Assembly (NCBI GenBank): GCA_030159075.1
Contig: BROG01000041.1
Coordinates: 558,001 to 622,000, forward strand
Source of the DNA: Atrina japonica
Taxonomy: Eukaryota > Mollusca > Bivalvia > Pterioida > Pinnidae
Direction: 5' to 3'
DNA length: 64,000 nt
Shown here: piece by piece, positions 37,614-53,176 of the stretch
Layout: each line of letters begins with the position of its first letter
How positions within the stretch are numbered: position 1 is the stretch's first letter
The notes under the pieces: model-generated
Database searches by the model: none
Seen by the model: only the letters and a program-made list of their open reading frames with translations
What the model was told of the DNA's origin: nothing
Translations under genes and position numbers: made by a program

Positions 37614-38237
37614 ACAGATGATCTGAAGTTGTGAAAAATGCACAGGTGATCTATTGCCACAAATATACATGTGATCTGCAATTGTTCAGGTGATCTGCAG
37701 TTATTATACAAATGTACAGGTGATCTGCAATTGTCACAAATGTATAGGTGATCTGCAGTTGTCACAAATGTACAAGTGATCTGCAGTTGCCACAAATGTA
37801 CAAGTGATCTGCAATTGTCACAAATGTACAGGTGATCTGCAATTGTCACAAATGTACAAGTGATCTGCAATTGTCACAAAGTGATCTGCAATTGTCACAA
37901 AGTGATCTGCAATTGTCACAAATGTACAGGTGATCTGCAATTGTCACAAATGTACAGGTGATCTGCAATTGTCATAAATGTACAAGTGATCTGCAATTGT
38001 CACAAATGTACAAGTGATCTGCAATTGTCACAAATGTACAGGTGATCTGCAATTGTCACAAATGTACAAGTGATCTGCAATTGTCACAAATGTACAGGTG
38101 ATCTGCAATTGTCACAAATGTACAAGTGATCTGCAATTGTCACAAATGTACAAGTGATCTGCAATTGTCACAAATGTACAGGTGATCTGCAATTGTCACA
38201 AATGTACAGGTGATCTGCAATTGTCACAAATGTACAA
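37614..38237 (+). repeat. 28-base tandem array
   Basis: About 22 units of TGTACAGGTGATCTGCAATT+GTCACAAA; the start recurs at 28-base steps (for example 37923 and 37951). Units vary mainly at AGG versus AAG. Around 37868-37920 two units have lost about 7 bases. The first 100 bases are more diverged than the rest. The 86-codon - strand frame is a by-product. Confidence 0.95.
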
Positions 38238-40609
38238 AGTAATGAATTGAATATATGTTGTATGATTAAATGCCATGTCAGTTTCATTTGATATTTTGAA
38301 GGAAAAAAATACTAAGCTTAGTGAGAGAGAGAAAAAAATGGGATATGTTGTAGATAGTTGAAATAAAGGAAATCATCACTTTTTCTTGGTATATTTTGAA
38401 AATATGTAGATTATGAAAGTTAAGAAAAATGAATGGGAAAGGAAATTAATTTTCCTAATCAGTATGATAAAAGGGTGCTTTTATGGGTACCTGTTAAGAT
38501 CTGTTTGTGAGTCTAAGTGCTTGTAATAAATTATCAACTTAATTAATTTGTACTACAAATATATATGTGAGCCCTATCATCTAATATGATTCACTACAAT
38601 TTAAACATTTCTTCTACAAAATTTGAAATTTGAAGTCTTGCATTCAATAATTCAGTAAATTGATAATCTACAGAAAAGCATTATATATTTAAATTGTCCA
38701 TTTCTGGTCTTAATCAGAAAATTTAATTATACATCCCAAAACAAGACAGTATCATTTCCAAATTACAATTCACATTCTGTTTTTGAAACGTATTCTCCTA
38801 TTTTTGCAATTTTAATTGAAATCTAATCCAATATCACACATGTATTAGTTTGTTACAATTTTAATTTGTAAGAACAAATCAGTAGACAGCGATCCTCCCA
38901 CTTGTTGTCGTATCCATAGTTATCACATATCATGAAATATACGTAGATGTTTGATTCCCATCAAAGTATAAGCCTCTCTAATGAAATATAAATGCCATTA
39001 GGTTTGTTATTATTTCTAATGTTACAGAAAAAAAACTTCGTAAAAAGTAATATCAAATATGAGATGCCTTTTTTTCTCTTTGATATCCATCATTTTCTTC
39101 CTAAAGCCAATCTCGTTCTTATGAGAGTGCATTGAATATTACGCAGCCTGATTATAATGGCGGTAAATGACTTTTTATATATATATATATATATATAAGG
39201 CCCAAGGGTCCAAGTAACGTAAATTTGGACTAGATTTACAAGGGTATAAAGTCATACAACGTTAGATTAATCTATTTTGTCATTAAATCAGAATGTTTAT
39301 ACTTAGTAAATTATAACCATGGTAACACTGATGGCTTCTCTAAGCTGCTTTCTCAATCAGTAAATCAGCAAAGTCAACCTTTCGTATAACAAATTTTATA
39401 CTTGCATTGCAGTCAGAAAAATACTCTGTAAACACCTCGAAAACCAAGGAAATTTCTGTTTCTCAGTATTGTATTGTTTTGTAATTAATGCATCTTTGTG
39501 GGAGCTGTACTATCGGATAGCTCATTTTGTCCTATAATTTAAATTACTTATGAATATTAGCTGTTAGCTAACTTTGCAATAACTAATTCTTTTCTTCAGA
39601 TCTGACCACAAACATATTACATTTAGGTTCATTTCAGCGTTAATGATAATCCTATCGAAACCTGCACACTAATGCATTAATTTTTAAGATTTTGTTAAAA
39701 GATACTAATTCTTTTAGACTACACACATACATTTTAATGTGAGTAAATTGAGTTTGATCAGGTACTCCACAGAAACTATGCAGTTCATTTTGTTTCAGTC
39801 ATCCTGCGACCATTTGCCAATAATTGTCATTGTCCATTTGTGATATGTTGCAATTATATCAGGCAGATTCCCAGGTACCAGCTTTCAGCACACAATGTTT
39901 TGCTAATGAATTAGCATTGGTATGGACCACAATAGTATAAAAAAATATTTTATTCTTGGCAAGAAACTGACATGGACAGAGAAGCCGCGGAAAATGAACA
40001 TATTGATGCCACGTGATGTTATCAGTGTCATCGCGGCAGAAATCACAAAGAACAATACGATACAGTCAATGACATCCCCGCAATACATGTGCCAAAAATA
40101 ATGAACAGCCTCGGCAGAAAAATCCTTGCTGATTCACAGTGGTGCTGTCACGAATTACGTAGGTTAATAATGTTCCCATACCCTCGAATGAAAGTAACCC
40201 ATCTATCTGTTACATTGAATTAGTGGTTAAGCTAAAGGATACACTCTCAAATGACACCATATGGCGATTGTGCGTCTTCAAAGGACGTTTAAGTTTTTTT
40301 TATGCACTTAAATATGTGACATCGGGTATTTTCTAAATTTTTAACAGCACTAATTGGCCTCTTCTTTTTGTAAAATGTCAAAGATTCTGACTTTCATTGT
40401 ACGGATTAAAAAAAAGATATCATTTATAGCAGGTATGCTTAAAACTCTTAAATTGTTTGCTCAAGATGGGTTGTTTGCTAAAACTTCAAATTGTAAATAT
40501 TTTACGTACGACTTTTTAGCAGCTTTGTTTAACCAGTTTCGTATTGTTTACATGCATCATTGATTTCTAACATTGCATTTTATTTCATATTTTTACTACA
40601 AAGAAAATT

Positions 40610-40641
<32 letters not shown>

Positions 40642-43600
40642 CAACAAATTTCATCCTCTCAGTTTACATGAAATGTGTTTTGTTCTGACTCCTGGTTCTG
40701 GCTAAACATATCCTTACCATAATAGTATTACAGAAATTGGTTTCAAATTATTTCAATTTACATCTAACATATTTTTTAATTTTGTTGTTTGAATTATTCG
40801 TCTTGACTTTTTTGTCTTTTCCATTGTGATAAGCTCTGTAAGCCTTTAATCTGGTGTTTTAAGTCGCCAACAAAACTAAAGAGCCCCATAATCACCGTCA
40901 ACTTGATGCATTTGTTTGTTATAGGGATTGTCATGTAAAGACACGAGAGCACAGACAAACAAGAAGTGTCCTCTCTCATAGGCCATCTATTTGTCCTGTC
41001 ATTTATACATAATGGACTAAGCCATATAACGGTCATCAGTTTTGACTGGACATTTAACACACTACATTCAGGTTTATTACTACACAGTAAATATATGGCT
41101 GTACATTACAGGAATATAGATTTTTCAGCCTCTATGTCTTGTGTCAGTGCATAGCAGTCTTGGCTTTTTATTTCAAATATCTTAGCACTCATTTTAAAAT
41201 GAGTTCTTACAAATAAAAGGAGTACCTGAAACTAGAAATTGCGCATCTAGGACTTTTGCCAGGAATTACATCACTGATAATTGTATACACAGGAAAAATA
41301 TTGTTTTACACATCTTTGTGTCACCAGAATTATCATACAGAATTCAGGCAGATATATAATTTGTCCGGTCATTATTTATCAGTGTTGTTTTTTTGTTTTT
41401 TTTTGTAGAGGGTGATTTATGTGTACTTGTTTTCCTGCTTTTCTGTTATTAATCTATTTTCTACATTACCTAGCAGAACATGATACTATTGTGAATGTGA
41501 AGTAAAGAAATTTGTCTCATATTTATAATGGATTACAGTACACTAATGGAGTCAATTGTCATACCTAGGTAAAAAAAAAAGAAGAAGAAGAAAATATATG
41601 ATTTCTGTGTGGACATACATTTGTACTAACAAACTAGTTCATCCATTAAAAAACATAGCGACGGAGATATAACAGGTCAATGTTATGTGAGGAAAATGTC
41701 AATATTGTGTACTAACGGCTTGTGAAACGTACTACTACTATTACTACCCCTCCGCTCATTAAGGCGGTAGTGATTTAAATAGCACTTAGTAATCGTGGCA
41801 GTGTGTATGTATGTGAGGTATGTAGATAGATTGGTAGATGGCAGACTGTACAGTATGTAAGTAGCGGTTGGATTCAATTGACAGACAAGCTGTCAATGAG
41901 CCGGTTCTGCACATGGTGAACCTATGAGCCGTTATAGTGGTCATTTACTTCAACATTATTTATGTGTCAGATAATGTTTATCTGTAACGGATTTGCACAA
42001 AAAGAAGTTCATTTGGAGTTATTGCCAATAACAACATTGGGTGAAGCCAATTGCTTTCAGTTTGAATATGTGAAATCTTTACTTATATAGCTTTACTGAT
42101 AAGATAAAAAGTTCAACACTAGTGGCTCAGGACTTGGAAAATTTGGGATAAATCACCATAAAATATGACCAACCTTGTTACATCCACCTGCCAATCTTGG
42201 CTGCATTTCAGACGTGTGTCGCCCAATTCTTAACGTCCTCGCATTTATCAGGAAGTACGTTTTTATGCGTTTACATATCAGTTTGTATTTTCATCACAAC
42301 AATTTCACTTTTTTGTTTAAACGTGAAGCAGAGAACACTACATCTCTTTGTCATTTTTATGTACATGGATGTGTTTTAAAATTATGTTCGACTTTGTGGA
42401 TTAGCTGAAAGTTGATCAGGGAGAATTCTTCATGTTGGGTTTTATTCAATTTCTCGCTTTTTTCTGGATTTTATTAATATGTGGAAAGCTGGGGAATGCA
42501 AACTGGAAATCTGGATCCAGAAATCATTCCAGGAAGTTCAATTTGGATATACCAATTCATAAACTTGGCATAGAGTAAGTTGATTATTCACAAATGCATT
42601 TTCAAGATTAAATTTTCATCATTTTTTTCTTATTTAAAAGAAAACATAATTACTACGTGTAAAATGAATAGGGTTCAGGTATTGATTAATTTTAATCACC
42701 TGTTTTGTTTTGATTTTTTTTTTTTTTTTTTTTTACTTTTCAATAAACTTTAAAACAGGTTTTTAATGTGAATTTATTTAGTATAATTTTTTATAACATT
42801 TTATTTTTCTTTTAATTTTGTGATAAATTTAGGGTTACATTTATTTAATTTATTATTGTTTTACTTAATTTCAAGGGGAAAAATAATTAAATTCTAGCCC
42901 TATTTTGGTCTTGTGCGAGATTACTTGTTACTCCAGAGATCATCTCGCAATTTTTACTCATGTAATCCCGGAGATTTGTCAGGCGTTTCTGACAGTTTGA
43001 CTCAAGATTACCTGTTTTAAGCACTCAAATATCCCCCACTCTAGCTCAGATAAACAAGTACATGTACTTTCAACATAGGTAAATTATTATACACACAATG
43101 TTGTTGTTTTTAAATATTTGAAAGATACACACCCTTTATAAGGTTATCAATGTAGTACTTTGTATAATCTGATATATTTCACTTGAAACTGATAAGAAAA
43201 TAACACATAACATGTTTCGTTGGCTTTGTGACACAAATTTCTGGTATTATCTCCTTGTCAGAGATTTGCAACACTTTTGACAAGTGTATATGGACAAAAT
43301 TCAGGAAAACTCACTCAGTAATTTGTAAGTACTTTCTTCTCTGTACAAGTAAATATAATTTCCCAGCCACTTGTACATTTAGAGGTGTCAGAGAGGGTGC
43401 ACTGAAGATTATAGGATTTTATTGTTATTGCTATTTGAAATATGATTTACTATAGTTTGATAGTTGACGAGGATGATTTATTCATTCATCATTTTTACAT
43501 ATTAGTAAATATAGACATACATTAGTATATGTACATGGAGACCATAAAATTTTGTTGTAATTTCCCATATACATATTGTTTGTATGAAAAAAATAAAAAA

Positions 43601-43693
43601 AGGAAATGAAGTGCAGGAAATTAAGTATGCCGAAAATTTGACATAATTATATGTTGACATTTTATTTGCTGTCATTTTCAAGTGGAAAAGGCA
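38238..43693. other. AT-rich intron, nothing firm
   Basis: Contains (TA)n near 39177-39197, T runs near 40615-40641 and 42717-42734, and a short (GAA)n near 41580. Frames of 60-88 codons on both strands (for example 39903-40088 and 40794-41060 on -) have no recognisable domain. Short patches of higher GC near 39960-40100 might be conserved non-coding sequence, but this cannot be told from one genome. Confidence 0.45.
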
Positions 43694-43727
<34 letters not shown>

Positions 43728-43743
43728 GAGAGAGAGAGAGAGA
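43694..43743. repeat. Compound (GT)n(GA)n microsatellite
   Basis: GT run at 43694-43710 passing directly into GA to 43743. The same GT-to-GA layout occurs at 55948-55983. Confidence 0.95.
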
Positions 43744-44490
43744 CTGTTGATAGAAGTATCACTTTTTGTATAAACAGCTGTTTTTGTATATACAACATTG
43801 CAATCTACGAGCTTTGTGATGGACAAGTATTTTTAAGTATTGAGAATTGTACGTACCTTTCACCACAGTGAAATTCTTATCCCTAGTCTTTCCAAGTGTT
43901 TAAAATTTTGATTTGCAGGTGCTAATGTTCATTTATGAAATATCTGGAAAAACTATTTTTATGTAGAAAATGAAATAGAACAAAGTGAGGGATATTGTTT
44001 TTAATGATGATACATTTATATAAGAATTCCTATCACAGTAAATTCTTGAGTTTAGAAACTAAAGAAAAATAGTTGTATAGTTGCAAAACAAATATTAGAG
44101 TTTTATCTTAATTTTTTTTTATGTTTACACTGTCTGTTAAACAAATGTTCTCAAACATAGTTAAATTCTAAATGCCAAGTTGACCTGCACATAATCAGTT
44201 TCATAGGAATCTGGTGTTTACACAAATACTGTGCAATTAATTTTTGTTGAGATTATTATTCATTCAGGACATTTATCGCAATATACTTTTTGAAACCTAT
44301 CCTTTATTGTTAACCATAAATCATATTCCTTGTGTTTAATTTTGTCAAGTATAAACTGCCCTGCCTGGATCAAATAATTCCTTGAAAGGCAGACTGTAGG
44401 ACAGTCATACAAGTAATCTTTTACTTAAGGAGCATAATAAACTGAAGTAACAAGAGAGATTCATTTTGTTAGAATGTTCTAAAACAAAAT

Positions 44491-44753
44491 CGGAGGCCCC
44501 GGTGGCCTGTGGTTAGAGCATCGCTCTTTAAACCATGGAGAATCTCTCACCTCTAGTCAGCGCAGGTTCAAGTCACACTGGATCCTGTTAAGCTGATATT
44601 GTGAGAAAGTTTGTCGGTTTAATTGCAGAAGGCCGGTGGTCTCTTCCACAGTACAATGTAACAGGGTTCTCATTTTGTTCTTTGAAAAAATCGCTGCCAC
44701 CATATAGCTGAAAAATTGAAGCACGAAACAACATTCAAACAAACAAACGAAAA
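44491..44753 (+). mobile_element. tRNA-derived SINE with perfect 11-base target-site duplication
   Basis: Head CGGAGGCCCCGGTGGCCTGT then GGTTAGAGCA (A box, about 44501-44520) and GCAGGTTCAAGTCACACTGG (B box at 44565-44575); body with GAGAAAGTTTGTCGG and GCAGAAGGCC; tail CTGCCACCATATAGCTG followed by (AAAC)n. TAAAACAAAAT is present directly before (44480-44490) and after (44754-44764) the element. It aligns along its length with 21932-22180 read on the other strand. The 61-codon - strand frame here is incidental. Confidence 0.9.
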
Positions 44754-44764
44754 TAAAACAAAAT

Positions 44765-47040
<2,276 letters not shown>

Positions 47041-48639
47041 TGGATCAAAAGTAAGAAAATGAGTTTCATGCCCAACTCAATACCAAACCAATCAGGATTT
47101 AGCATTATTATTATAACAATGAAATTAATTGGTAGAGAATGGGACCATCTTGGAGTTGAGCATCAAAAATTTTTTTTATTTCTATCTAATAATGATTTCG
47201 TTATGACCATATTTCTTTGGCAGATGATGTGGTCTTGTAAGACAGGATCCATTATCATGGTCAGTGAAGATGATTATATATAGAACTTTAGGTAAAGTCT
47301 ATATAAGTCCAGAAGCTTTGAGAAATTGACTCCATCTTATGTGATAACATCATAATGGCCACAATTAGTCTGACATTAAACATTTTGAAAATATTTGATG
47401 TCCTCAATGTCACAATATGATTAATGTCTGATTTTCCAAGTTAACACACATGTAAAGTAGTTTTACAGAATTAGACTGTATTGAACAGTACATGTCAGAA
47501 TATCATTTCCATTTGAAGTCAATATCCTTTAAGTTTAGTTTTCAGACAGTTGTTTCTTTTATTCTCACAGACCGTTGTTTAATGGCCACAAAAAAGATAC
47601 CTGGTTTCCATAGCAACAGTTCATTAATCACTGGACATTCTTATCTTGGAATTATCAATGAATACCAAATAAATGTCATTTTTAGAATTGCCGATAAAAA
47701 ATTGATGAAATAGGCAATAATTTCCTGATTGTTGGTCCTCGTTCCAGTAAAAGATAGACACGGTCATATGCTTTTAGCACTGAAATTCTGCCAACGTTTT
47801 GAAGATTTATCCCAAGAGATGACAGTTTCAATATGACCAGAACCGAAGGTTCATTGCAGATTACGACTTGGTAAACACATTCCTGTAGGTGACAAAATGG
47901 GAACTGATATTGATGAAAAATCTCTTGGATGCTATTAGTTGAATATGTGGAGGAATATGGTAAAATGGATATAAACGTGATAATTTTATGTAGATAACAA
48001 CTCCTCGTCATCTAGAAACTATCAGATTTTCATCATGGGTCGATGATGATCAAGATTAATGTCAATTTCATCCTTGACTATGTGTTAAAAATGGATCTAG
48101 AAAAACCCTAAATATTTACCAAATCAGAAGTAAACAAACACTATAAGGCTGTAGGTCCTCACTGTTCATATGAGCCACGTTTTGATATTATAGATGATGT
48201 GAAATCCTTAGTGATAGCTATGATGAGTGAAACAAATTTCATAAATAGTCAAATCTCTCATTAATTTGTTTATCTCCCATTTCGTAGTTTATCGTTTGGT
48301 TTCAGTGTTTATTAATTCATTTCCATCTTTCGCCAAGCTAGTAAGTCAATATTTTCTCTCCTGTGTGGGTGGGTTCAGGAATCCAAATTTATAAAATAAA
48401 TGAACAATAAGGAATGTTTATCAAGCAGGCTCAAATCCAACTTGCGCTTCTTGTTCACAATTTAGTTGATAAAAACTATTCAAGTTAAAAATTAAGGGCT
48501 GAATGGATTAATTTTCATTAATATTTATATTATTTAGATAGTTGTAAATCAAACATTTAAATTTTTACTGCCTTACTAGTAACTTTGCTATCCATGGGTG
48601 AAGCACCAAAATAAAAGACCAGTGCTATGAATTAGAAAA

Positions 48640-48848
48640 TTTGTTATTTAAGGTAGCTGTAAATTTCTTTAAAATAACAGTTTATCTGAGCAATGAACTT
48701 TAGATGGTTATTGTAGATAGTTATAGATTATTTTTCAATAACAGTTCACTTCAGCAATGTACTTATGTTTGTTATTTACTATAGTTATAGATTACTATTA
48801 AACCTAAGCATTGACCTTATGTTTGTTATTTACTATAGCTATAGATTA
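48640..48848 (+). repeat. Degenerate tandem repeat, about 54-66 bases
   Basis: Three to four decayed units marked by TAG(C/T)T(A/G)TA(A/G)ATT at 48652, 48718, 48782 and 48836, with AATAACAGTT and AGCAATG(A/T)AC between them. Confidence 0.7.
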
Positions 48849-49318
48849 ACTTAGTGGTTCATTTACAAGCTGAGACTGGTGACCACATCAAACAAATGAG
48901 AATTAAGTACAACCAATGTATTCATGATTGGTATTCCTTCATTATTATTGGTCATGATTTTCTTGGTAGTTTGGGTATAAATCTATACATGAAATCCTTT
49001 CTTCTTTCTTTTATCTCTGTACAATCAACATTCATTAACTAAATTACATTCATGATGCATCTTGTATAAACTCGAAAGGATAAAAACTGTTTTAAAGTCA
49101 TAAAATTGGTTTAGAGAGTATAACTAGATAAGTATGTACCATTAGTACTTAGAAGTCAACAATTAAATTTTAAGATCTTGTCAAAAATAATTAGTTTAAA
49201 GACATCATAAAAAGGAATATTCCTATGCACAAGACTGGAGTGTTTCTCAGAATTATGAAAGAAAATAATTGTCAATCAAAATCAAGATAAAACTTATTAA
49301 TACAGGTGAATACTATAA

Positions 49319-49401
49319 CTCATTTGTCCTTGAATACACATTTGGACTGGCCTGGGTCATTGATTTACAGATGAGTCCATTGTTTTTCAGGGGTTGGTGA
49401 G
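49319..49401 (+). repeat. Short MITE-like element, group C
   Basis: CTCATTTGTCCTTGAATACAC, ATTTGGACTGGCCTGG, GTCATTGATTTACAGATGAG, TCCATTG, TTTTTCAGGGGTTGGTGAG. The 83 bases match 23304-23389 at most positions. Flanks are ATAA and TTTA rather than a clean TTAA. Confidence 0.78.
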
Positions 49402-50100
49402 TTTAGTACATGGGACATCTAAACGATAAGACAATTTTATTTCAATTGTGGTTCTCTTCATCTTGTAGTCAACTTACAGAGTAAACCATTGAGAAATCTG
49501 TCTGTATCATCACTTTGATCGTTTTTATATTGTGTTAATTTTATACTGTTGGAGCAATTATCATTTACATACATGTAGTTCTGTCATTGTAGTAGATATC
49601 CTGTGTAAGATGTAAGGAGAGAGGACTCAACAAACAAGTTATCGTTACAAAACTCCACATCAAAGTAGATGTCCTAAGACACTGTTTTACATAGGTTGTA
49701 GCTAATAGACACCACATCGCCACACTTTAATACATTTCCTAGTACAAAGTTATACAATTCATTTTTCACAAACAACAAGAGAATATCAGGATAAAATCTC
49801 AAATATTTCAAGATGCTTTTAAAGTTACTCTCTTTGCTCCATGCAAGTCTTTAAAGATGGAGACACATTAGATGGCATCTATGTAAATTGTCTCCGATAC
49901 ACAAACTTTATTGTCTTAAAGCGCAGTGGTGTTATTATTGACGGCACCAGCCACACTTTGTGGTTCATTTTATACTTAATAGTTACATAACATGTAAATG
50001 TTATAAGTTTCTACTAAAAGTGAAACTGACATTCTAAAAGTAACATGAGTTTTGCATACTGTATGTACTGAGACAACCAATATCATTGTCTTTTAAACTA

Positions 50101-50230
50101 TCCTCATCCATCCATCTGTCTGCCCGTCTATCTATTATTCAAATTATCTATTTCAATATATCTATCCATCCATTTGTCTGTCTGTTTTGCCTATCTATTT
50201 TTCAAATTATTTATCCCTATAAGTATTTAT
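50101..50230 (+). repeat. Imperfect tetranucleotide tract, duplicated
   Basis: ATCCATCCATCTGTCTGCCC and TCTATTATTCAAATTATCTA is followed about 65 bases later by ATCCATCCATTTGTCTGTCT and TCTATTTTTCAAATTATTTA. A decayed (ATCC/TCTG)n microsatellite that has been duplicated once. Confidence 0.75.
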
Positions 50231-50425
50231 CTCGGTGTCACAAGATAAAGGTTAGATCAAATGGATCTTCTTCACCATAGTTTTGTTTATCAGCCATTTA
50301 AAGAACAAATCAAATATTTAACTCATTCTTTTCATGTATGGAGTCTTAAATATATCAGTTTCTCAACTTTGAAATCAACTTTACAGACGAGTGAGACAGC
50401 TTCAGGGAAAATAATTAAATATATA

Positions 50426-50610
50426 CAGTAATACCCCTTTATAATGTCCCTCATTTTATGTTGCCACCTTTGCTTAACGTCACAATTTTTGGAAAGTCCA
50501 CTTTTCCCTATCATTTCATTTAAGATTTCCTTCAACCTATAGACAAATCCTTTTATAATGCCAAATTTGAGCTGAACAAACAGTGGCAGTGTATAAACAA
50601 GGTTTTACTG
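50426..50610 (+). repeat. MITE-like element, group A
   Basis: Ends CAGTAATACCCCTTTATAATG and AAACAAGGTTTTACTG are imperfect inverted repeats, each flanked by TA (50424-50425 and 50611-50612). 185 bases. The full-length alignment with the reverse complement of 63387-63578 and the partial copy at 1332-1448 defines the group. No coding capacity. Confidence 0.8.
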
Positions 50611-50612
50611 TA

Positions 50613-52121
50613 CTTTATGACTGCATAGATACCTATAACTCTTTGCCTTTGACCGTTAATTGAAAATATACATTGATAAATTATTCCAATTATCTTCCAT
50701 TTTACTTTTACACCTAAAAAATAGAGATAATTACAATGCCTCGGATTCTATTATCTACTCATTTTATTTGAGATTAACAAATACATTGATGGCATGATAT
50801 TTAGTGTCATTATTTACAAGTCATTAAAACTTTCTGCATGTGTCGAGTTTACACAGTAAATTTGAATACAATATCCAATTAGATGTTAAAATGTGCTTGT
50901 ATAAAGATAAATCTATTTATAAATTAAAGCTCTCTTTGGATATACATTGTAATGACATGTTTTGCTGTTTTATCATAATTAATGCATGATGCATGTATTT
51001 ACAAATCGTAAGGATTTAAAAAAGTCTGCGTTTAACTAATTTGAAAAAGGAAGCTAGGGTAACATAAATATGTAGATGAATTTTTCTTCTTTAATATACA
51101 TGTATCGTGGGAGGGTGTGATAACACAAAAATAAATGACAGGAATGTAATGTTTTGTGTGTTATTCATCTGTGATAATTCAGTTAGAAATATTTACAATA
51201 TAGTTTTACAGATACCACACCCTACTTATACTTATTTTTTCCTTCTAACTGTTTTTTTTTATTTGGGGGGGGGGGTTGTCTTTTTATAGATTTTCATCAA
51301 TATATTTCTGTATGCATATCAATAAATCATTGGAAATAGGATTGTGGTTAATTATGGTACATTTGTAATTATAAAAATGTAAATTGAAAAAGTTGTTTGG
51401 TTAGTAAAGATGTCAGATATATATCATAGTGAAGATAATATAATAATTGAATCTGTGTCAATTAGTTATGAATATTATTTTTAAAAAGTCATATTGATAA
51501 GAAGAAGAATAAATGTTGATAAATGAGAAATACTGTAATAATAAAAATGATCAATAGCATCTTTTGAAATATATAAGTATTATTGATAAATAGAGAAAAA
51601 GATACATCATATGAATAATTAATTATTACAGGATTATTTTAGATGTGAAAATATGAATATGTATATATGCACCTGATGGTGTTAGAGTTATGTATTAACA
51701 GAGTCCTGAATATTGATTACACATAGGAATCGTTATATTGTTATAATTTTGTTGATGTGTGTGTGTATGAAAAACATTCTATATGATACAAATCTAGATG
51801 TCCAATGATGCCGTTGTTCCGTAACTTTGTGCTTCAATGTAATACAGATCGACAAATATCAGTTGTTTAATTCCTTGTCTTATAAAATATTCAGAATAAT
51901 TACAGAAGTGTTGGCTTTATCAGAATCTGAAGAGATAACAAATGTCACAAAATAAATGTATCATAATATGGATTGGGGGGGGGGGGGATCTTCAGTCTAT
52001 GTGCTGGAAAAATTATGCAGTCAGAAGATTTGATTGCCTACTTATTAATTGAAAATATCCCCAACATTCCCAGTCTGTCCCTTATTGTAATTTCATCTCG
52101 GCCATTAATACATTACCAATA
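50613..52121. other. AT-rich intron with G runs
   Basis: Two G runs (about 51265-51275 and 51975-51987) are the only marked features. No exon or element recognised. Confidence 0.45.
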
Positions 52122-53174
52122 CAGTATAGTTAAACCTGACCTAAAGATCACAGTTTATGACCGTCAGTATTCTAATGCATGTACATTACAACGAAACCTG
52201 ACCTAAAGACCACCTCATATTTACAACCGTCAGTATTCTAATACATGTACAGTACAACAAAACCTGACCTAAAGACCACCTCATATTTAAGACCGTCAGT
52301 ATTCTAATACATGTACAGTACAATGAAACCTGACCTAAAGACCACCTCTCATCATATTTAATACATGTACACAATGTCAGTAAAGACTCATATTTACATG
52401 TATTCTAATACAATGAAACCTGACCTAAAGACCAACTCATATTTACAACCGTCGGTATTCTAATACATGTACAGTTAAACCTGACCTAAAGACCAACCAT
52501 ATTTAAGACATATTCTAATTTACAACAACCGTCAGTATTTTATTTAATACCGTCAGTGTAATACATGTACAGTACAATGAAACCTGACCTAAAGACCACC
52601 TCATATATTTATTCTAATACATGTACAGTACAACAAAACCGTCAAAGTATATTTAATACTAATACATGTACAGTACAATTAAACCTGACCTAAAGACCAC
52701 CTCATATTTACAACCGTCAGTATTCTAATACATGTACAGTACAATGAAACCTGACCTAAAGACCACCTCATATTTACAACCGTCAGTATTCTAATACATG
52801 TACAGTACAATGAAACCTGACCTAAAGACCAACTCATATTTACAACCGTCAGTATTTTAATACATGTACAGTACAATGAAACCTGATTCATACATTCTAA
52901 TACATGTACAGTACAATGAAACCTGACCTAAAGACCACCTCATATTTAAGACTGTCAGTATTCTAATACATGTACAGTACAACAAAACCTGACCTAAAGA
53001 CCACCTCATATTTAAGACCGTCATTTTTCTAATAAAGTATTCCAATACAGTACAGTTAAGGTCACTTTTGATTTAAGACCATCATTATCCAGTCTCTCAA
53101 TGTAAGAGAGACCACCTCACTAAAGGTCTGTATGAGTCCATCAGTTATATGGTCTTAATAACCAGGTTCCACTG
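52122..53174 (+). repeat. Group B element inflated by a 66-base tandem array
   Basis: Starts CAGTATAGTTAAACCTGACC after TA and ends ACCAGGTTCCACTG before TA, like group B termini. In between lie about a dozen units of 66 bases reading TACAGTACAATGAAACCTGA, CCTAAAGACCACCTCATATT, TACAACCGTCAGTATTCTAA, TACATG; the AAACCTGACC block recurs at 66-base steps (52681, 52747, 52813). Each unit repeats the element's own left terminus and GACCACCT block. The middle (about 52360-52680) is rearranged, with truncated units. Reverse-strand frames such as 52679-52891 exist because 66 is divisible by three. Confidence 0.8.
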
Positions 53175-53176
53175 TA

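Noticed and set aside
37614..38237. CRISPR-like direct repeat array
   Set aside because: Head-to-tail units with no unique spacers, in a eukaryotic intron; it is a minisatellite. The same applies to the 29-, 41-, 43- and 48-base arrays.
39903..40088. Possible small membrane protein on the - strand
   Set aside because: 61 codons, hydrophobic only because of AT-rich composition; no splice or promoter support.
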